A stretch of 64,000 nt of DNA. Origin: Ophiura sarsii (taxonomy: Eukaryota; Echinodermata; Ophiuroidea; Amphilepidida; Ophiuridae). The notes beneath the pieces are model-generated. The model was given only the letters and a program-made list of their open reading frames with translations, was not told the DNA's origin and searched no databases. Location: positions 28,111,449 through 28,175,448 of the forward strand of contig CM069458.1 in assembly GCA_035610835.1 (NCBI GenBank), given 5' to 3'. Shown one piece after another: positions 1-11,997 of the stretch; position 1 is the stretch's first letter; every line of letters begins with the position of its first letter. Both the position numbers and the translations under genes were made by a program.

Positions 1-1828
1 CAACTAAATTTGTTCATAGCGATTTATCTTTTTCTTTGGTTTAAATCTATTTTTACATCATTATTATTTTTTTTTATAATAATATTTTATCATTTTATAC
101 TTCAATGAATAGTGTGAAAATATAATAATAATTTATATTTATAAATTCAGTCTTGTCATAGGCTCCACTTTATCATTATACAAATAACCATCAATATTGT
201 TTTTAAAAATTTAAAGAACGAAGTAAATAGTTGACAAATGTACATAAGGAGACGATTTAAATTGGTTATTCAATATTTTCTAAATTGTGTTACTAATTTT
301 AGTGGAATCGGATATTTATCTTATATTGAAACACAGTTGACTGGTAAAACAACTGCTAGTGATGGTTTCTATCTATGTACCATCCATGATTTATACTGAG
401 AAGGCGATGTATCCCCTCCCCCTCCCCACACGTATATTTTAGAGATGTTGGTGGGCTGTATTGTCAAGTTCAACTAGAGATGTTGGGCTGTATATTGTCA
501 AGTTCTACATGTGACATGTTGTAGGGATGAAATGATAAAGCCGTTACTCACACACCCCGACCCTTGCTGACCCGTTGCATTCAAGACGGACGCTCTCAGA
601 CTCAGCGGACTCCAGTTTGCATAAATTGACCACAAAGTCAAGTCCTTCTCCTCCGAGCGAGTATTGCCAGATGAGCAAGTTTTAATGAAATTATCGAATT
701 CACTCAATAAATCGGGACTACATAAGTAATTTACCAACGCTATACTCCACAACGGGAACAGTAATTCTCCAACAGATACTGTTATTTACGTACGTGACTA
801 TTTTTATTGGTAGTTTATTTTGGCTGTGAATTGAATTTAAGATCAACGTGCTGGATTTGTTTATTTAGAGAAAATTCAATGAATATAATATAGGCCTTCT
901 CCATAACCATTATGGTCCATACCATTCAAATAATTCATCATGGGTAACTGGTATTGGGAGTCGTATAGCGGGTCGTATAGTCTAGTTATTCAAAACTACA
1001 AGAAAACAAAAATAAGAAGTCCCCATTTCATTATACTCCTGTGGTTATTATCCAATACATATTTGAATGGTATAATTCAAATACATACTTTAAAATAACT
1101 TAATAAAACATTACTGTATACATGTATATGTGATCTGTTTTTAAATAAATAAATAAATATTTTAATAAATAAATAAATAAATAAAACAATAAAACAATAA
1201 AACCCATCTTTAATGTTGTTATTATTTCATTATAATTACATTCCGTGAACATCAGCAAAAGTAGTTACATCATAACGTGTGATTTAATAAGATAGTGCAC
1301 ATTTGTCCACTTCAAATGGCTCACAAAACCTAAGAGGCCTTTATTTCTCTCTCTAAATGCTCGGCATAGTATTTTATCTACCAAATGTTATAAGTAAAAT
1401 CCAAGGGACCGATGTCAAATAGTCAATTTACGGAATACCCGGACGATACGGACGCACTTCTCCTTCAACGAGGTACGAAAGAGGTTGGCTTTCTTAATAC
1501 TATACAGTCTGTTTCGATATTTTGCAACTGTATTATAGTATATTTCAACAGCCATAGTCAATCATACAGTTTAGTATACGATTCCACATACATAAAGTTT
1601 AACGCACGTATTAAATAAACCAAATTTATTTTAATGGCTATCAATTTCATGTTTTCAGTAAAAATGGAAAATTAGTATGACTGATACCAATTTTGACAGT
1701 CCCGACCCGGCCATTTTTTCATGAGTTGTGTGAAATTAATTGATTTGTTGATATTTTAAAAAATGGTGAATTTTACTCAACTCACGTATGACAAAATGTG
1801 TCCAGTTTTACAGAACGTCTTAGAGTCA
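1..1828. other. Unassigned AT-rich intergenic DNA
   Basis: I see no coding region or mobile element that I can name here. Short open frames exist (for example on the minus strand at 498-752) but they match nothing I recognise and show no convincing splice or start context. The stretch contains an AAAT microsatellite, annotated separately. Confidence 0.5.
1142..1203. repeat. (AAAT)n / AAAAC microsatellite
   Basis: The sequence is a run of AAAT units that turns into CAATAAAA units at its right end. It may be the decayed tail of a retroelement, but no element body is recognisable on either side. Confidence 0.8.
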
Positions 1829-2211
1829 CACATACACTGCAAAAGAAGCGTTTATATTTCTGATAACACTTAATAAACACTTCAACACGTTTATTTTTGT
1901 GTTTTACGTGTAAAGTATAGGAGGCATTGCATACGATAAACGTTTGCATAAACACTACAACACGTTTATAGAGGTAATTGTGTAATATTTATTAACACAC
2001 CAACATGTTTATATCAGCAATAAGAAACATGTTGGGGTGTTAATAATCATACAACAAATACCTCTATAAACGTGTTGTAGTGTTTATGCAAACGTTTATC
2101 GTATGCAATGCCTCCTATACCTTTACACGTAAAACACAAAAAATAAACGTGTTGAAGTGTTTATTAAGTGTTATCAGAAATATAAACGTTTCTTTTTACA
2201 GTGTATGTTGT
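1829..2211. mobile_element. Fold-back MITE (long hairpin)
   Basis: The left arm begins CACATACACTG and the right arm ends CAGTGTATGTTGTG. The arms are reverse complements over about 170 bp each, including the blocks around GATAAACGTTTGCATAAACA on the left and its complement near 2085-2105 on the right. A short spacer near 2016-2026 forms the loop. The arms differ by scattered mismatches, so this is an aged insertion. No transposase is encoded. The superfamily cannot be assigned because no clear target-site duplication is seen. Confidence 0.75.
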
Positions 2212-4303
2212 GAAATATATGCAGAAACATCCTATTTGATGTTCCCGCATATCTTTCTCAACATAATGTGTGACTGTATCATCTTCGTACACAGGACTTT
2301 CCATTTCTAGACAACTGCAGTTCTTAAGATTTTTGGTACAGCCTATAATATTAATGATTATTTTATCAAGAGTGTCTAAGTAATATAACATTTTCAGCTG
2401 CCCATCGTCTCCTGTGCCGGAGGAACTGTGTTAACCAGCGCTAGCTACGTGAATGCAAAATTCAATATTTACTGACATGGAAATGAACATTTTCTAAAAT
2501 TATGCCTTCCTTTCAAACCTATAAATATTCTACCCGTATCCGCCATTTTGTCAAATAAAGGTGTGCGGTTTGGGTATTATTCTCAAGGCATTAATTTTAC
2601 AGTTGAATTTTTATTTCAGAATAATATAATATGGACATATATATATATATTTCACAATTGAATTGTAAAATTGGCCATACATATTATGGAAACCGTTCAA
2701 ATGTGTATTGATCAAATAAAATAAGACAACTACTCGGCATCTTTCGTCCGAAAGTAAACATATCGTTGGTGTAATTTTATCTAATTTAATACTGGACAAG
2801 TGTGGAGCTCTTACTCAGTCACAATTTTCTCTCATTTATTTACAGAGTAAGAGAATGAGTCATCGCCACTCATCATATTACTAGAGTATAGTTAAAGTGT
2901 TTTTCCTTTTTTTTTCGCGCGCGCATTTTTTCGCTTTCTGACAATTTCACCATTTTCCTTAAGTGCATTATAAAATGCCACTATCGATCATAGTGCTACT
3001 GATCATGATAATATGGTGAGAGATGTACATTAAATAATGTAGCGCGAAAATTAATACATTTGTAGGTTATATTCAGTAGTAAAAGGCGATATTTTTATTT
3101 TCAAATAATTCAGTATTCTACAGCATAGAGACATGTAGAACCGTGCTGATTTTTAAAAATAAAATTGATCTTTCAATTTGACAATTTCACAGATATGGAT
3201 AGCATCTAATTGACCTTAATAGCTGATATATTAAAATTGGTTCGATTTCCGAGGTTTGAAAATACGAAATTTTCCAATAACAATTCGTGACAAGAATTTC
3301 TACATATCATTATATAAGTACGGTAAAACGTACTAGTTGTAGTATACTCTATAGCTCACGAATCACCGAGAGCTGAATTTATCTCAATAAAGCCACAGAA
3401 TATTTTAAAATGGGATATCTGAATAAAATAAAGGGCTTTGAATATTACTGAGAATACACATGGAACTATACTTCCATGGTTAAAGTATGTACAGTATCCT
3501 TTCATGACTGAGACAATTCATTTCATATATCAGTAATTTACTATAGCCTATAGTGGCGGCACTATACGGGGGAGGGGGGGGGGCCTTTGCCCCCACCCCA
3601 CCTTATTTTGTCCCACCAAACAATCAAAAATGTTGAATTTTAATGTCATAATTACTTTTTTCTTGACGCCCACCCCCACCCCCCCCCCCCCCCCCCGCCC
3701 CCCCCCCAATGTTGATGCTGGTGCCGACTGTAGGGCTTACTAAATGTATTAACTAGAAATTCACACTATAGCAATAGACGTATCGGGTCACACGTACACT
3801 CCACTCCCACACGAGTGAAAGATTACTAACATTGCTGAAAAACAGCGTAAAAACGGGGTAAAAACACAAAATATGGGCTGAAAATAACAGAAAAGGCTGA
3901 CATGGCATTTTGGCATTACAAATAACAAATAAAAAGAGCTGAAACCAGCTGAAAAAAGAAACTCTCACACCCCTTTTGTAAATATAGGCTATATGAAATA
4001 GTATAGGCTAAGAGTATAGACTATATGAATAATTTGGTATAGAGTAGAGGGTCAAAGACAAACCGTTCCATTTCTTACTTGAATGATGATCTTGTAATTA
4101 TAAATGTCAAAATGGTTATTTTAATATTTAATCCATTTTGACATTTTGCGTTTTGACTTTTGAGTGACAAAAGGTCTTAGCATACACTTAAACACATGCG
4201 AGAGTTTAGACTATAAAATACGCATGGAACATACTTTAAAATGTCTACATTTTCTTCAGGTCTACTTTACGCCGCGCCCGGTATCGTCACTCGAAACTGT
4301 CGG
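2212..4303. other. Unassigned intergenic DNA with G/C tracts
   Basis: No gene or complete element is recognised. A G run near 3569-3582 and a C run near 3678-3707 sit inside a possible small hAT-like fragment, annotated separately. The rest is AT-rich with many stops in every frame. Confidence 0.45.
3551..3730. mobile_element. Possible small hAT-like element around G and C runs
   Basis: The left end reads TAGTGGCGGCAC and is followed by a G run. The right end carries a C run and then GGTGCCGACTG. The two ends are imperfect reverse complements and resemble the CAGTGGCG-type ends seen at 37701, 46417, 46889 and 62454. No clean 8 bp duplication flanks it, so the boundaries and the assignment are weak. 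Confidence 0.35.
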
Positions 4304-4485
4304 GTATAAATACGGGTGTTTCCATAAGGTGACACGGTGCACGCTGCTGACACACTTCAGAATTCGGCAGTCTTTACTGAGTAAACCAGGTACCGTAAAC
4401 CACGGAGTTTATTCCGTAAGGTTTCTGAATTCTGAAGTGTGTCAGCATGCAGTATGTCACGTTATGGAAACACACGGTATTTAAA
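4304..4485. mobile_element. Short fold-back MITE
   Basis: The arms 4304-4375 and about 4425-4485 are reverse complements. They share TGTTTCCATAA and the block GCTGACACACTTCAGAATTC. The loop is about 50 bp. It ends about 250 bp before the start codon of the LINE at 4733 and may be either a neighbour or part of the insertion context of that LINE. Confidence 0.65.
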
Positions 4486-4732
4486 CATAATAACACTTTT
4501 ACTGACAATCTTTAACATCCGGAGTTCCTGTTGTTAGACTGACACCTGGACGTGACCTCTATGACCTTACATGTGCATGTACAAAATGAAAGACGGTTCA
4601 ACAATGGGGATTTGTAATGACAAAATGTGGTATGCCTTTGTTTCAAGTACACTGTGTGAAGTACGTGAAGCATTCATCTGCTGTGTAGCTTGAACTACTA
4701 GTGTTGTTAATATTTCTGATAAACTATGTGCT

Positions 4733-7700
4733 ATGCCGGACTATAAATCCAATGAGACTACATGTACATCTGTAAATATTAAGGTCCAAAGTAAGTTACC
4801 TTTTAACATTCCATCCGACAATACACCTCATCAGTCTAATTCATGTACCCGTCCACGTAATCAATTGTCTCATAGTCATATGCAGGATCACAATTATTGT
4901 TTAAATAATGCATCTTCTTTAGTTATTGCTTCACTGAATGTTTGTGGCTTAAAAAGTAAGCTTGAACTTGGTATTCTTCTAAATCATATTCAGAGGTTTG
5001 ATATCATTTGCCTTTCAGAGACTAAAGTAACTAATCCTGACATTTTAAATATTCCTGGTTACGATTATATCCCTCTTAAAAATAAGAATGCAACCCATAA
5101 ATTTGGTGGTATTCATGGTATTGGTATTCTTGTTCGTAAAAATATTTCAAAACATGTATCTATAATCAATGACTGCAACTCGGATTGTATTCTTTGGTTG
5201 AATGTGCATACAAATCTTCTTGGTTATGATTTCATTATTGGTGCAGTATATATCCCACACGAGGGCTCTATTTATCACGATAACGATATTTTTGATATCA
5301 TAAGCTCTGATATTATTAATTTAAATAGTAAATATGACATCCCTATATGTCTTTTAGGTGATTTTAATTCCCGTACAGGTACTCTCCCTGATTTTGTTAC
5401 TATGGAAAATGGTGTGAACGACTTTGACCTCCCTCTTTCAAACTGTTTATTTATGGATTCTAACGACAATTTAGAGACTCTGGGTATTAATATCAATAGA
5501 GTTAATAATGATAAAAAAACCAACAACAATGGTTTCAAGCTAGTTGAGCTTTGTAAGAACTTTGATCTGCGTATTTTAAATGGTCGTATAGGGAAGGATT
5601 GTGGAATTGGCGATTTTACTTGTGTTGGCTCAAACGGTAAAAGTACAATCGATTATGCAACATTATCATCCTGTCTACTGCCCAAGGTATTGGATTTCAA
5701 TGTAGATATACTTGACACATGTTTATCTGACAAACATAAAACGATTTATTTTACACTGAGGTCAGAAATTACAGCCATAAGCAATACAAGGTCACATAGT
5801 TACCGTACGTCTGATAAGAACAAGTCAACTAATAAACACTCACGTAACTTAACAGGTATCAAAACTGTCTGGAATCCAAGTAAAACAAATGATTACAAAA
5901 TTAATTTTGACAGTGATAAACTTGACACATTTAACCATGAAGTAAGCAATATTCGTACGAGTGATATCAACCAAAGTGACATGGACGAGCTTAGTAGCAC
6001 TTTATGTAATTTACTAATATCACCAGCTATAAATATTGGAGTTGCTAAAGAGATTAATACTAATAATAAAAGTAATCGCCACTATAATGATCAAAAAGTC
6101 AACTATAAGAACAATGTAAACAAACCATGGTTTAATAAGTACTGTGCCCGCAAACGTTCAGATTATATGAAACTCAAAAATAAACTTGCCAAAGATAAGT
6201 CAACTATCTCTGTTTCTAAACTTAAATATGAAGCTAAAAAATACAAACTTATTCTCAAAAAGGCTAAAAAAGATTATTATAATGAGTTAACCTGTAAAAT
6301 TAGGAATCTTAAGAGTGTTAATCCAAAAGAATATTGGAACATAATAAATAACGCTGAAAATAAATCAAATAATAAGAAGTGTAATATTGATATTGATACA
6401 TTTTTTAATCACTTTAATAATCTCGGTGCTGAACAGGTTACCGCTATTGATGAAAATAGTTTTGACCCCAGAAAAATTAAGCACTCAATTAATGACTTTA
6501 TCAACAACCCAATCTCAAATGATGAAGTTATTGATGTTAGAAACAAACTTAAAAATAACAAATCATGTGGGCCAGACTCTGTCATAAATGAGTTTATAAA
6601 GAATTGCCCACCCCTTGTTATTGACAGTATTACAAAATTGTTTAATATTGTTCTTGATACAGGTATTATTCCTAAAGCATGGTGTGTTGGTTACATTATA
6701 CCAATTTACAAAAATAAGGGTTCAACTGACGACCCAAATAATTATAGAGGAATTACACTACTAAGTTGTATTGGTAAACTTTTTACTGCTGTACTAAATG
6801 CACGACTTACAAAGTATCTAGATGGAACTGGTATTATTGGTGAAGATCAAGCTGGTTTCAGAGCTAATTATTCAACTATGGATCATGTTTTTACTCTGCA
6901 ATGTATTATTGATATTTATCTTAAAAATAAGAAAAGATTATATTGTGCTTTTGTTGATTATAAAAAAGCATTTGATTTAATCAACAGATCTGATCTTTGG
7001 TCTAAATTAATCTCCAATGGTATTAATGGCAAAGTGGTAACTGTCATTTACAATTTATACAATGAAGCAAAATCGTGTGTTAAATCCAATAATTCAATTT
7101 CAGATTTCTTCAGTTGCAATGTTGGTGTGCGCCAAGGTGAAAATTTATCACCGCTTTTGTTTTCAATTTTTCTTAATGATCTTGAATCTTCTTTGAGAAA
7201 GAGCGGAGTTAGCGGTTTAAACTTTATTAACGATCAAACAATTAAGTTGTTAAGTGATGATGATGTTGAAATGTGGTTAAGATTATATGTCCTTTTGTAT
7301 GCTGACGATACTATTATTTTGTCTGAAAGTATATCTGATTTACAAAATGCTCTTAATTCATTACATAATTACTGCAACATGTGGCATCTTTCAGTTAATG
7401 CAAATAAAACCAAAATTGTAATCTTTTCTCGTGGCAAATTAAGGAATAAACCATCCTTTAGTTTTGGGGATGACACTATCTCTATCTGTGATGAATACAC
7501 GTATCTCGGTGTTGTTTTTAATTTCAATGGAAATTTTAAAAAGGCTATTAGTAAACAAGTATCTCAAGCAAAACATGCCATGTTTGCGCTTCTCACTAGA
7601 GCTGCAAAACTGCATTTACCTATTGACATCACTTGCGAGTTATTTGATAAACTGGTGTTACCCATTCTTCTCTACGGATGTGAAGTTTGGGGTTTTGAAA

Positions 7701-8485
7701 ACATTGATCATATTGAAATTTTTTATAGAAACTTTCTACGTAGGGTTCTCAAACTAAATAGACTTACTGTGAATTGTATGTTATATGGTGAGGTAGGAAA
7801 ATATAAATTAAGTAGTGCGATTCACAAAAGAATGGTTGGCTTTTGGAGTAGAATAGTCACTGGCAAACAATCAAAATATTCATTCCGACTCTACAGCCTT
7901 ATTAAGTGTATGCATGATTCAGATTCAAATACTTACACTTCTAAATGGTTAAGAAAAATCAAAGAAATTATCAACTATTCTGGTTTTGGTAACATATGGT
8001 TGTCTCAAAATAATCATAACCCAAAATGGTTGAAAAATGCTTTAACTCTTCGATTAAATGATATTGACAAACAAAACTGGTTATGCGCAGTTGAAAATAA
8101 CAGATTTTGTAATATGTATAGACTTTTTAAAGAAGACCTCTTTTTTGAAGTCTACCTTATAGAATTAGATTTTAGTAGTAGATTAATACTTTCTAAGCTT
8201 AGATGTTGTAATTTAAAACTACCAAATAATTTATATAGATTTAGTGCACACAACTCCGATAAGAATTGCAAACTTTGTAGTACAGACATGTTAGGTGATG
8301 AATATCATTATCTTTTTATTTGTGAATTCTTTGCAGTCGATAGGAGCAAATTCATACAACCACACATTCTCAGGCAATTAAATGGTAGCGTAAAAATGTC
8401 TAAACTTTTCAATGATAAAAATGTTATGGTGCTCAATAACCTTTGTAAATTTGCCAAAGTCTTATCCTTAAAATTTACCTCCTGA
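4733..8485 (+). CDS. LINE-A pol: APE endonuclease / reverse transcriptase, 1250 aa
   Basis: The protein nicks target DNA and reverse-transcribes its own RNA at the nick (target-primed reverse transcription). Endonuclease signatures are LNVCGL at 68-73, the catalytic Glu in SETK at 95-98, GDFNS at 209-213, an IDYATL block and SDKH, with an extra Lys where SDH is usual. The RT domain spans about 580-930. It has FVDYKKAFD near 740, with the first catalytic Asp at 742, then GVRQGENLSPLLF, and YADD at 856-859. A C-terminal C-X2-C-X9-H-X4-C motif uses Cys1179, Cys1182, His1192 and Cys1197. The first ATG is used and about 60 low-complexity residues precede the endonuclease. The same architecture occurs in the LINE at 13.6-19.7 kb. 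The family is a Jockey/CR1-type APE LINE; I cannot name the clade. Confidence 0.92.
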   Translation: MPDYKSNETTCTSVNIKVQSKLPFNIPSDNTPHQSNSCTRPRNQLSHSHMQDHNYCLNNASSLVIASLNVCGLKSKLELGILLNHIQRFDIICLSETKVTNPDILNIPGYDYIPLKNKNATHKFGGIHGIGILVRKNISKHVSIINDCNSDCILWLNVHTNLLGYDFIIGAVYIPHEGSIYHDNDIFDIISSDIINLNSKYDIPICLLGDFNSRTGTLPDFVTMENGVNDFDLPLSNCLFMDSNDNLETLGININRVNNDKKTNNNGFKLVELCKNFDLRILNGRIGKDCGIGDFTCVGSNGKSTIDYATLSSCLLPKVLDFNVDILDTCLSDKHKTIYFTLRSEITAISNTRSHSYRTSDKNKSTNKHSRNLTGIKTVWNPSKTNDYKINFDSDKLDTFNHEVSNIRTSDINQSDMDELSSTLCNLLISPAINIGVAKEINTNNKSNRHYNDQKVNYKNNVNKPWFNKYCARKRSDYMKLKNKLAKDKSTISVSKLKYEAKKYKLILKKAKKDYYNELTCKIRNLKSVNPKEYWNIINNAENKSNNKKCNIDIDTFFNHFNNLGAEQVTAIDENSFDPRKIKHSINDFINNPISNDEVIDVRNKLKNNKSCGPDSVINEFIKNCPPLVIDSITKLFNIVLDTGIIPKAWCVGYIIPIYKNKGSTDDPNNYRGITLLSCIGKLFTAVLNARLTKYLDGTGIIGEDQAGFRANYSTMDHVFTLQCIIDIYLKNKKRLYCAFVDYKKAFDLINRSDLWSKLISNGINGKVVTVIYNLYNEAKSCVKSNNSISDFFSCNVGVRQGENLSPLLFSIFLNDLESSLRKSGVSGLNFINDQTIKLLSDDDVEMWLRLYVLLYADDTIILSESISDLQNALNSLHNYCNMWHLSVNANKTKIVIFSRGKLRNKPSFSFGDDTISICDEYTYLGVVFNFNGNFKKAISKQVSQAKHAMFALLTRAAKLHLPIDITCELFDKLVLPILLYGCEVWGFENIDHIEIFYRNFLRRVLKLNRLTVNCMLYGEVGKYKLSSAIHKRMVGFWSRIVTGKQSKYSFRLYSLIKCMHDSDSNTYTSKWLRKIKEIINYSGFGNIWLSQNNHNPKWLKNALTLRLNDIDKQNWLCAVENNRFCNMYRLFKEDLFFEVYLIELDFSSRLILSKLRCCNLKLPNNLYRFSAHNSDKNCKLCSTDMLGDEYHYLFICEFFAVDRSKFIQPHILRQLNGSVKMSKLFNDKNVMVLNNLCKFAKVLSLKFTS

Positions 8486-8745
8486 TATTCATTATGTCAT
8501 ATCTTTCTGGTTGTGCTAACTTTCAACAAAAAAAATTGTTTTTACATCATTCCAATGTTTTAGTTTTAGTTGATGTAAGTTAAAATGTTATATATGTGTA
8601 TATTTATATTTAACCTTTATATTATATAAAAAATATAAAAAACTTCACGTTTACGGCGTTTTTTGTGCTATAGCGCCATCTATGTTTTATATTGTATGTT
8701 GTTATCTCTCATACCCCGGAAGGGGTCGACAGAGATCTAATAAAA

Positions 8746-8783
8746 GTTCAAGGTTCACGCCTTGAACAATGAATGAATGAATG
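8746..8783 (+). repeat. LINE-A 3' terminal stem-loop and AATG tail
   Basis: GTTCAAGG (8746-8753) pairs perfectly with CCTTGAAC (8760-8767) around a 6-base loop, and four AATG units follow directly. A terminal hairpin followed by a short tandem repeat is a common 3' signal for recognition of LINE RNA by its reverse transcriptase. That role here is inferred. Confidence 0.75.
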
Positions 8784-9933
8784 TGTACATGTACATGTAG
8801 CTCATTAATAATTCATTAAAATATATAACAATAAGGTGAAGGTCGTGTACCGACCGACACTATCACCAAACAAAACCACACACAAGATGTAATTAGGTGG
8901 TATTTTCTGTATTAGCAATCCAAGCGCGTCCTTAAATGAAAGACTGTAAAGAACGTAGCGCGAAAAGAACACTAGCCTTTGCTCAAGTAAGCTTAAAATG
9001 CAAAATTTCGCCTTTGACATTTTGATACACACAATAATGCATGTTGAATCGTGAAGTTTTCAATGTGAGATATTTTTCCCCACAGGTAATAACCAATGAT
9101 ACATAATTCGACTATAATACGTTGAGTATAAAACGGACAAGATGTGAAACTATGACAATGACAATGTTGAACACTTTTTGCGTGGTGCATTGTGAGCTTC
9201 ATTAACGGGATTTGCTATTATGCGCGAATTCATAAACCTCATGAACATGATTGTATTGTATGTGAGATACAGATACGCGCCAATCAAACGTACGCATTTG
9301 CAGGGTATAGAAAAACAGCAGCATGACCGGCACACGCGTACCTTATTTGGCACATGTACGCGCAAGCAGCTGGTCAAAATTACGCGCATCAATGTCTTCC
9401 ACGTAGTGCGTGTTGTGTCATAATGAGCAAGCGCACCAATCACTTAACTTGAGTGTTGCTCCCGCGTTCAACCGCTGTTTATTCGTTAGCAATACGTTAA
9501 TACTTAGCGGACTGTTCGATTAAATCACGGGGAGGTGTACATGTATGATGACAAAAATACAATGTTTTTGTGATGTTTTAAAGCAAATTCTTAAACAGCT
9601 AAGAAAGTGTAAGCAATCTCATTGGTTCTCAGAGAAATCGGCGACATTAAGATGAGACAACTTAACACGGGGAGGTGAGGTTTACGTTTTAACAGTGCGT
9701 CCGACCTTCACAATGCGTGGTTTGCTCCATAACGCGCACTTCTGCAGTGCGTCTTTGGCGCCTTTCCTGCGTTTATGCCGGCGCCGCGACGATTACGCAT
9801 GGTGTACTCATCGCATGGGATTGGATGGAATGTTTATGGGTTATTCGATCCTAGAGGGGTAAAAGTTGTCAAATGTGAAAATAAATTGCACTTATTTCTT
9901 TGATAAATGTCTTCAGTATGATTGTTTAAGAAT
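8784..9933. other. Unassigned intergenic DNA
   Basis: No gene or element is recognised. Overlapping open frames near 9150-9443 occur on both strands and appear to be chance. The 11-mer CACGGGGAGGT occurs at about 9527 here and again at about 9667. Confidence 0.45.
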
Positions 9934-10124
9934 GAGAATAAAGGTATTGTTTTTAGGCCGTACCCGTGTTATATTGTCTGACATAAATGCGTTCGGTAGT
10001 ATTATCTTTTGCGTAGAGCAACTCCGCATGCGGCGTCGTTGTTCTACTTAAAATAATACTATCGAACGCATTTATGTCAGACAATATAACACGGGTACGG
10101 TCTAAAAACAATACCTTTATTCTC
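9934..10124. mobile_element. Fold-back MITE with near-perfect arms
   Basis: The arms 9934-10008 and 10050-10124 are reverse complements over about 75 bp with only two or three mismatches. Both contain GAATAAAGGTATTG and ATTGTCTGACATAAATGCG. The loop is about 40 bp and GC-rich. The low divergence suggests a young insertion. No transposase is present and no obvious target duplication is seen. Confidence 0.8.
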
Positions 10125-10934
10125 TAATTATGTTTTTTTCTCCAAAACAGATTCATTGTAGACCCCTATTACGTTTATGAATGAGTTTAATAACTTTGAT
10201 CAGTTGATTTATCGGGTTCTGTGAAAATTCATATCATTCATAAATACGGGAACCTCACAAAAGTTATGAAATTCAACACTACCCTCTAAAACAATACGCA
10301 GTTTAATATTAACCTCTTATCTGCTTATTGGTTATTTGCATAATTTACCATATACGCGTAGTACCAAATAGCAATTGGCCAGGTCTAAAACTTTCTCTAT
10401 GTTTCATATGCAGGAGAAGTCCCTAAATCTGGTCGAAATTGTTTTGACCGTGTCATGAAACGAGGCAACTGAAACAACATTGTTGCCAGTCATCGTCATT
10501 CGGGGTAATAAGTAACGCAACAGGATACCAATTCGCATCGAGTTCCATCAATTCCTTTCAATAATCTTCCAATTGATGTCATAATGAGACTGCTGCTACC
10601 ATCTTGTAATCCAAGTTTAGAATCATAAAGTTCTTCTTCATAATGTTAACGAAGATGTTGAAAGGCAGGTTAGTTTGGCAACAAACAAAGTATAAGACTA
10701 TGAATATTAGGTATAATTGATGAAACAGAGGTTAAATAAGAATCGATATATATTTTTTTAAATCCAAAAACAAACAAAAAACAATCAAGGTTAATCTTGA
10801 AATTGAATCGATTAATTATGGAGTGAGGCTGCTGTGAATTAACTGGATTTACAATGCTCATACATATTTGTGGTTACAGGTCCCGTGTCTTGTTTGTTTG
10901 TTTATGGGAAATATGGTTGCAGATCTACAGGTAA
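10125..10934. other. Unassigned intergenic DNA
   Basis: AT-rich sequence with no recognisable gene. It ends at the terminal inverted repeat of the element at 10935. Confidence 0.45.
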
Positions 10935-11997
10935 ACAGGGTGCCTCAGAATGATCTATCCCGAGGTAATACGATTTTTTTTCCGGTTTGAAATATATTGA
11001 TATTGTCCAAACTATGTTCATATCTTGCGCAAATGCCCAGGGCACTAAGAGATGTGTTGGAGGCTGCGCCCTCAATTATGATAAAAACTGGGATTAGTAT
11101 ATTTTTATAATTGTATTACATGTATGAACTTACACCTATAACTATAAGGATTAAGAAAAATCAGCCCTCTTTGTACAAGAAAACGTCGATTCAAAAATGC
11201 TCGTACAGCCGGGACGACCATTTTACGTCCGGCAGTATCCCCCTGCAGTACGCGAGATACATAACGCGAACCATATTTGCATAGAGGGCGTTTTTCAATA
11301 AATAGCGATGATATTGTTTTAATCAAGTTTTGCTGTGTTTTTGTTCGTAGAAACAACAATAATGGCAATTTTTAATGTTCATCTTGAATTCTGAAGTAAA
11401 TTTTTAAACATTTAAAATTTTCAACACCCTTTAAGGAATTTTAGATTATGAAAATCGGACATTTCTGATGAAAAATACAGACTTTTTTTTGTAACGATAG
11501 TAGATTTTAAGTTTTTGTCGAAATGATCCATAAATATGAAAATCTATAAAGTCACTTACCCTTTTAAACATTAAATTATTTCCGAAATGTTATTCGCTAT
11601 TATTGCACCCTCTTCTTATTTTAATTAGCTTTTTGATAACAATCGATTGTTGCGTGCATAAAACAAAGCTTTGATTGAATAGGGCAGGATTTGTTTAGCT
11701 TGACTTGAGTGGTTTTTAACCTTCCTTTCTTTGGCGGAAGTTTTGAATATAACTTATGAGGTTCATTGTTTGAAATGCTTGTGGTGCTAGAGAGAATAGC
11801 TGTTAAGATGAATTATGTGAATTGTGAGCCAAAATATGACAATACGTTTTTTGTCGATTTCCGATTATGTCTCGCCACAGCGGAACAAAAGACTAAGAGA
11901 TACCGTATCTCAATGAAATTTACGGAATAAGTAAATTTGAAACACTATTTGTTTTATATTTTTGAAACCCAGCATAGATCATTCTAAGACACCCTGT
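10935..11997. mobile_element. Non-autonomous DNA transposon, TIR ACAGGGTG
   Basis: The left end begins ACAGGGTGCCTCAGAATG. The right end, reverse-complemented, begins ACAGGGTGTCTTAGAATG, giving about 26 bp of TIR with three or four mismatches. The 1.06 kb interior has no intact transposase. A segment near 11036-11130, recognisable by GGCTGCGCCCT and GATAAAAACTGGGATT, recurs at 27732-27845 and 29823-29935, so this is a dispersed family. The target duplication is unclear (AA on the left, TA on the right). A Tc1/mariner or similar superfamily is possible but unproven. Confidence 0.65.

Larger units (their letters stand above)
4733..8783 (+). mobile_element. LINE-A: near-complete non-LTR retrotransposon
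   Basis: The element has one long ORF with an APE endonuclease, a reverse transcriptase and a C-terminal CCHC-like motif. A roughly 300 bp 3' untranslated region follows, with AATAAA near 8740, a perfect 8 bp stem-loop, and an AATG tetranucleotide tail at 8768-8783. The 5' end is not defined: 4486-4732 may be its 5' untranslated region, but no promoter motif or target-site duplication could be seen. No separate ORF1 is visible. An uninterrupted 1250-codon ORF argues that it inserted recently. Confidence 0.9.

Noticed and set aside
3551..3730. Confident hAT insertion
   Set aside because: The ends are only imperfect complements and no 8 bp duplication is evident, so it is kept as a low-confidence feature only.
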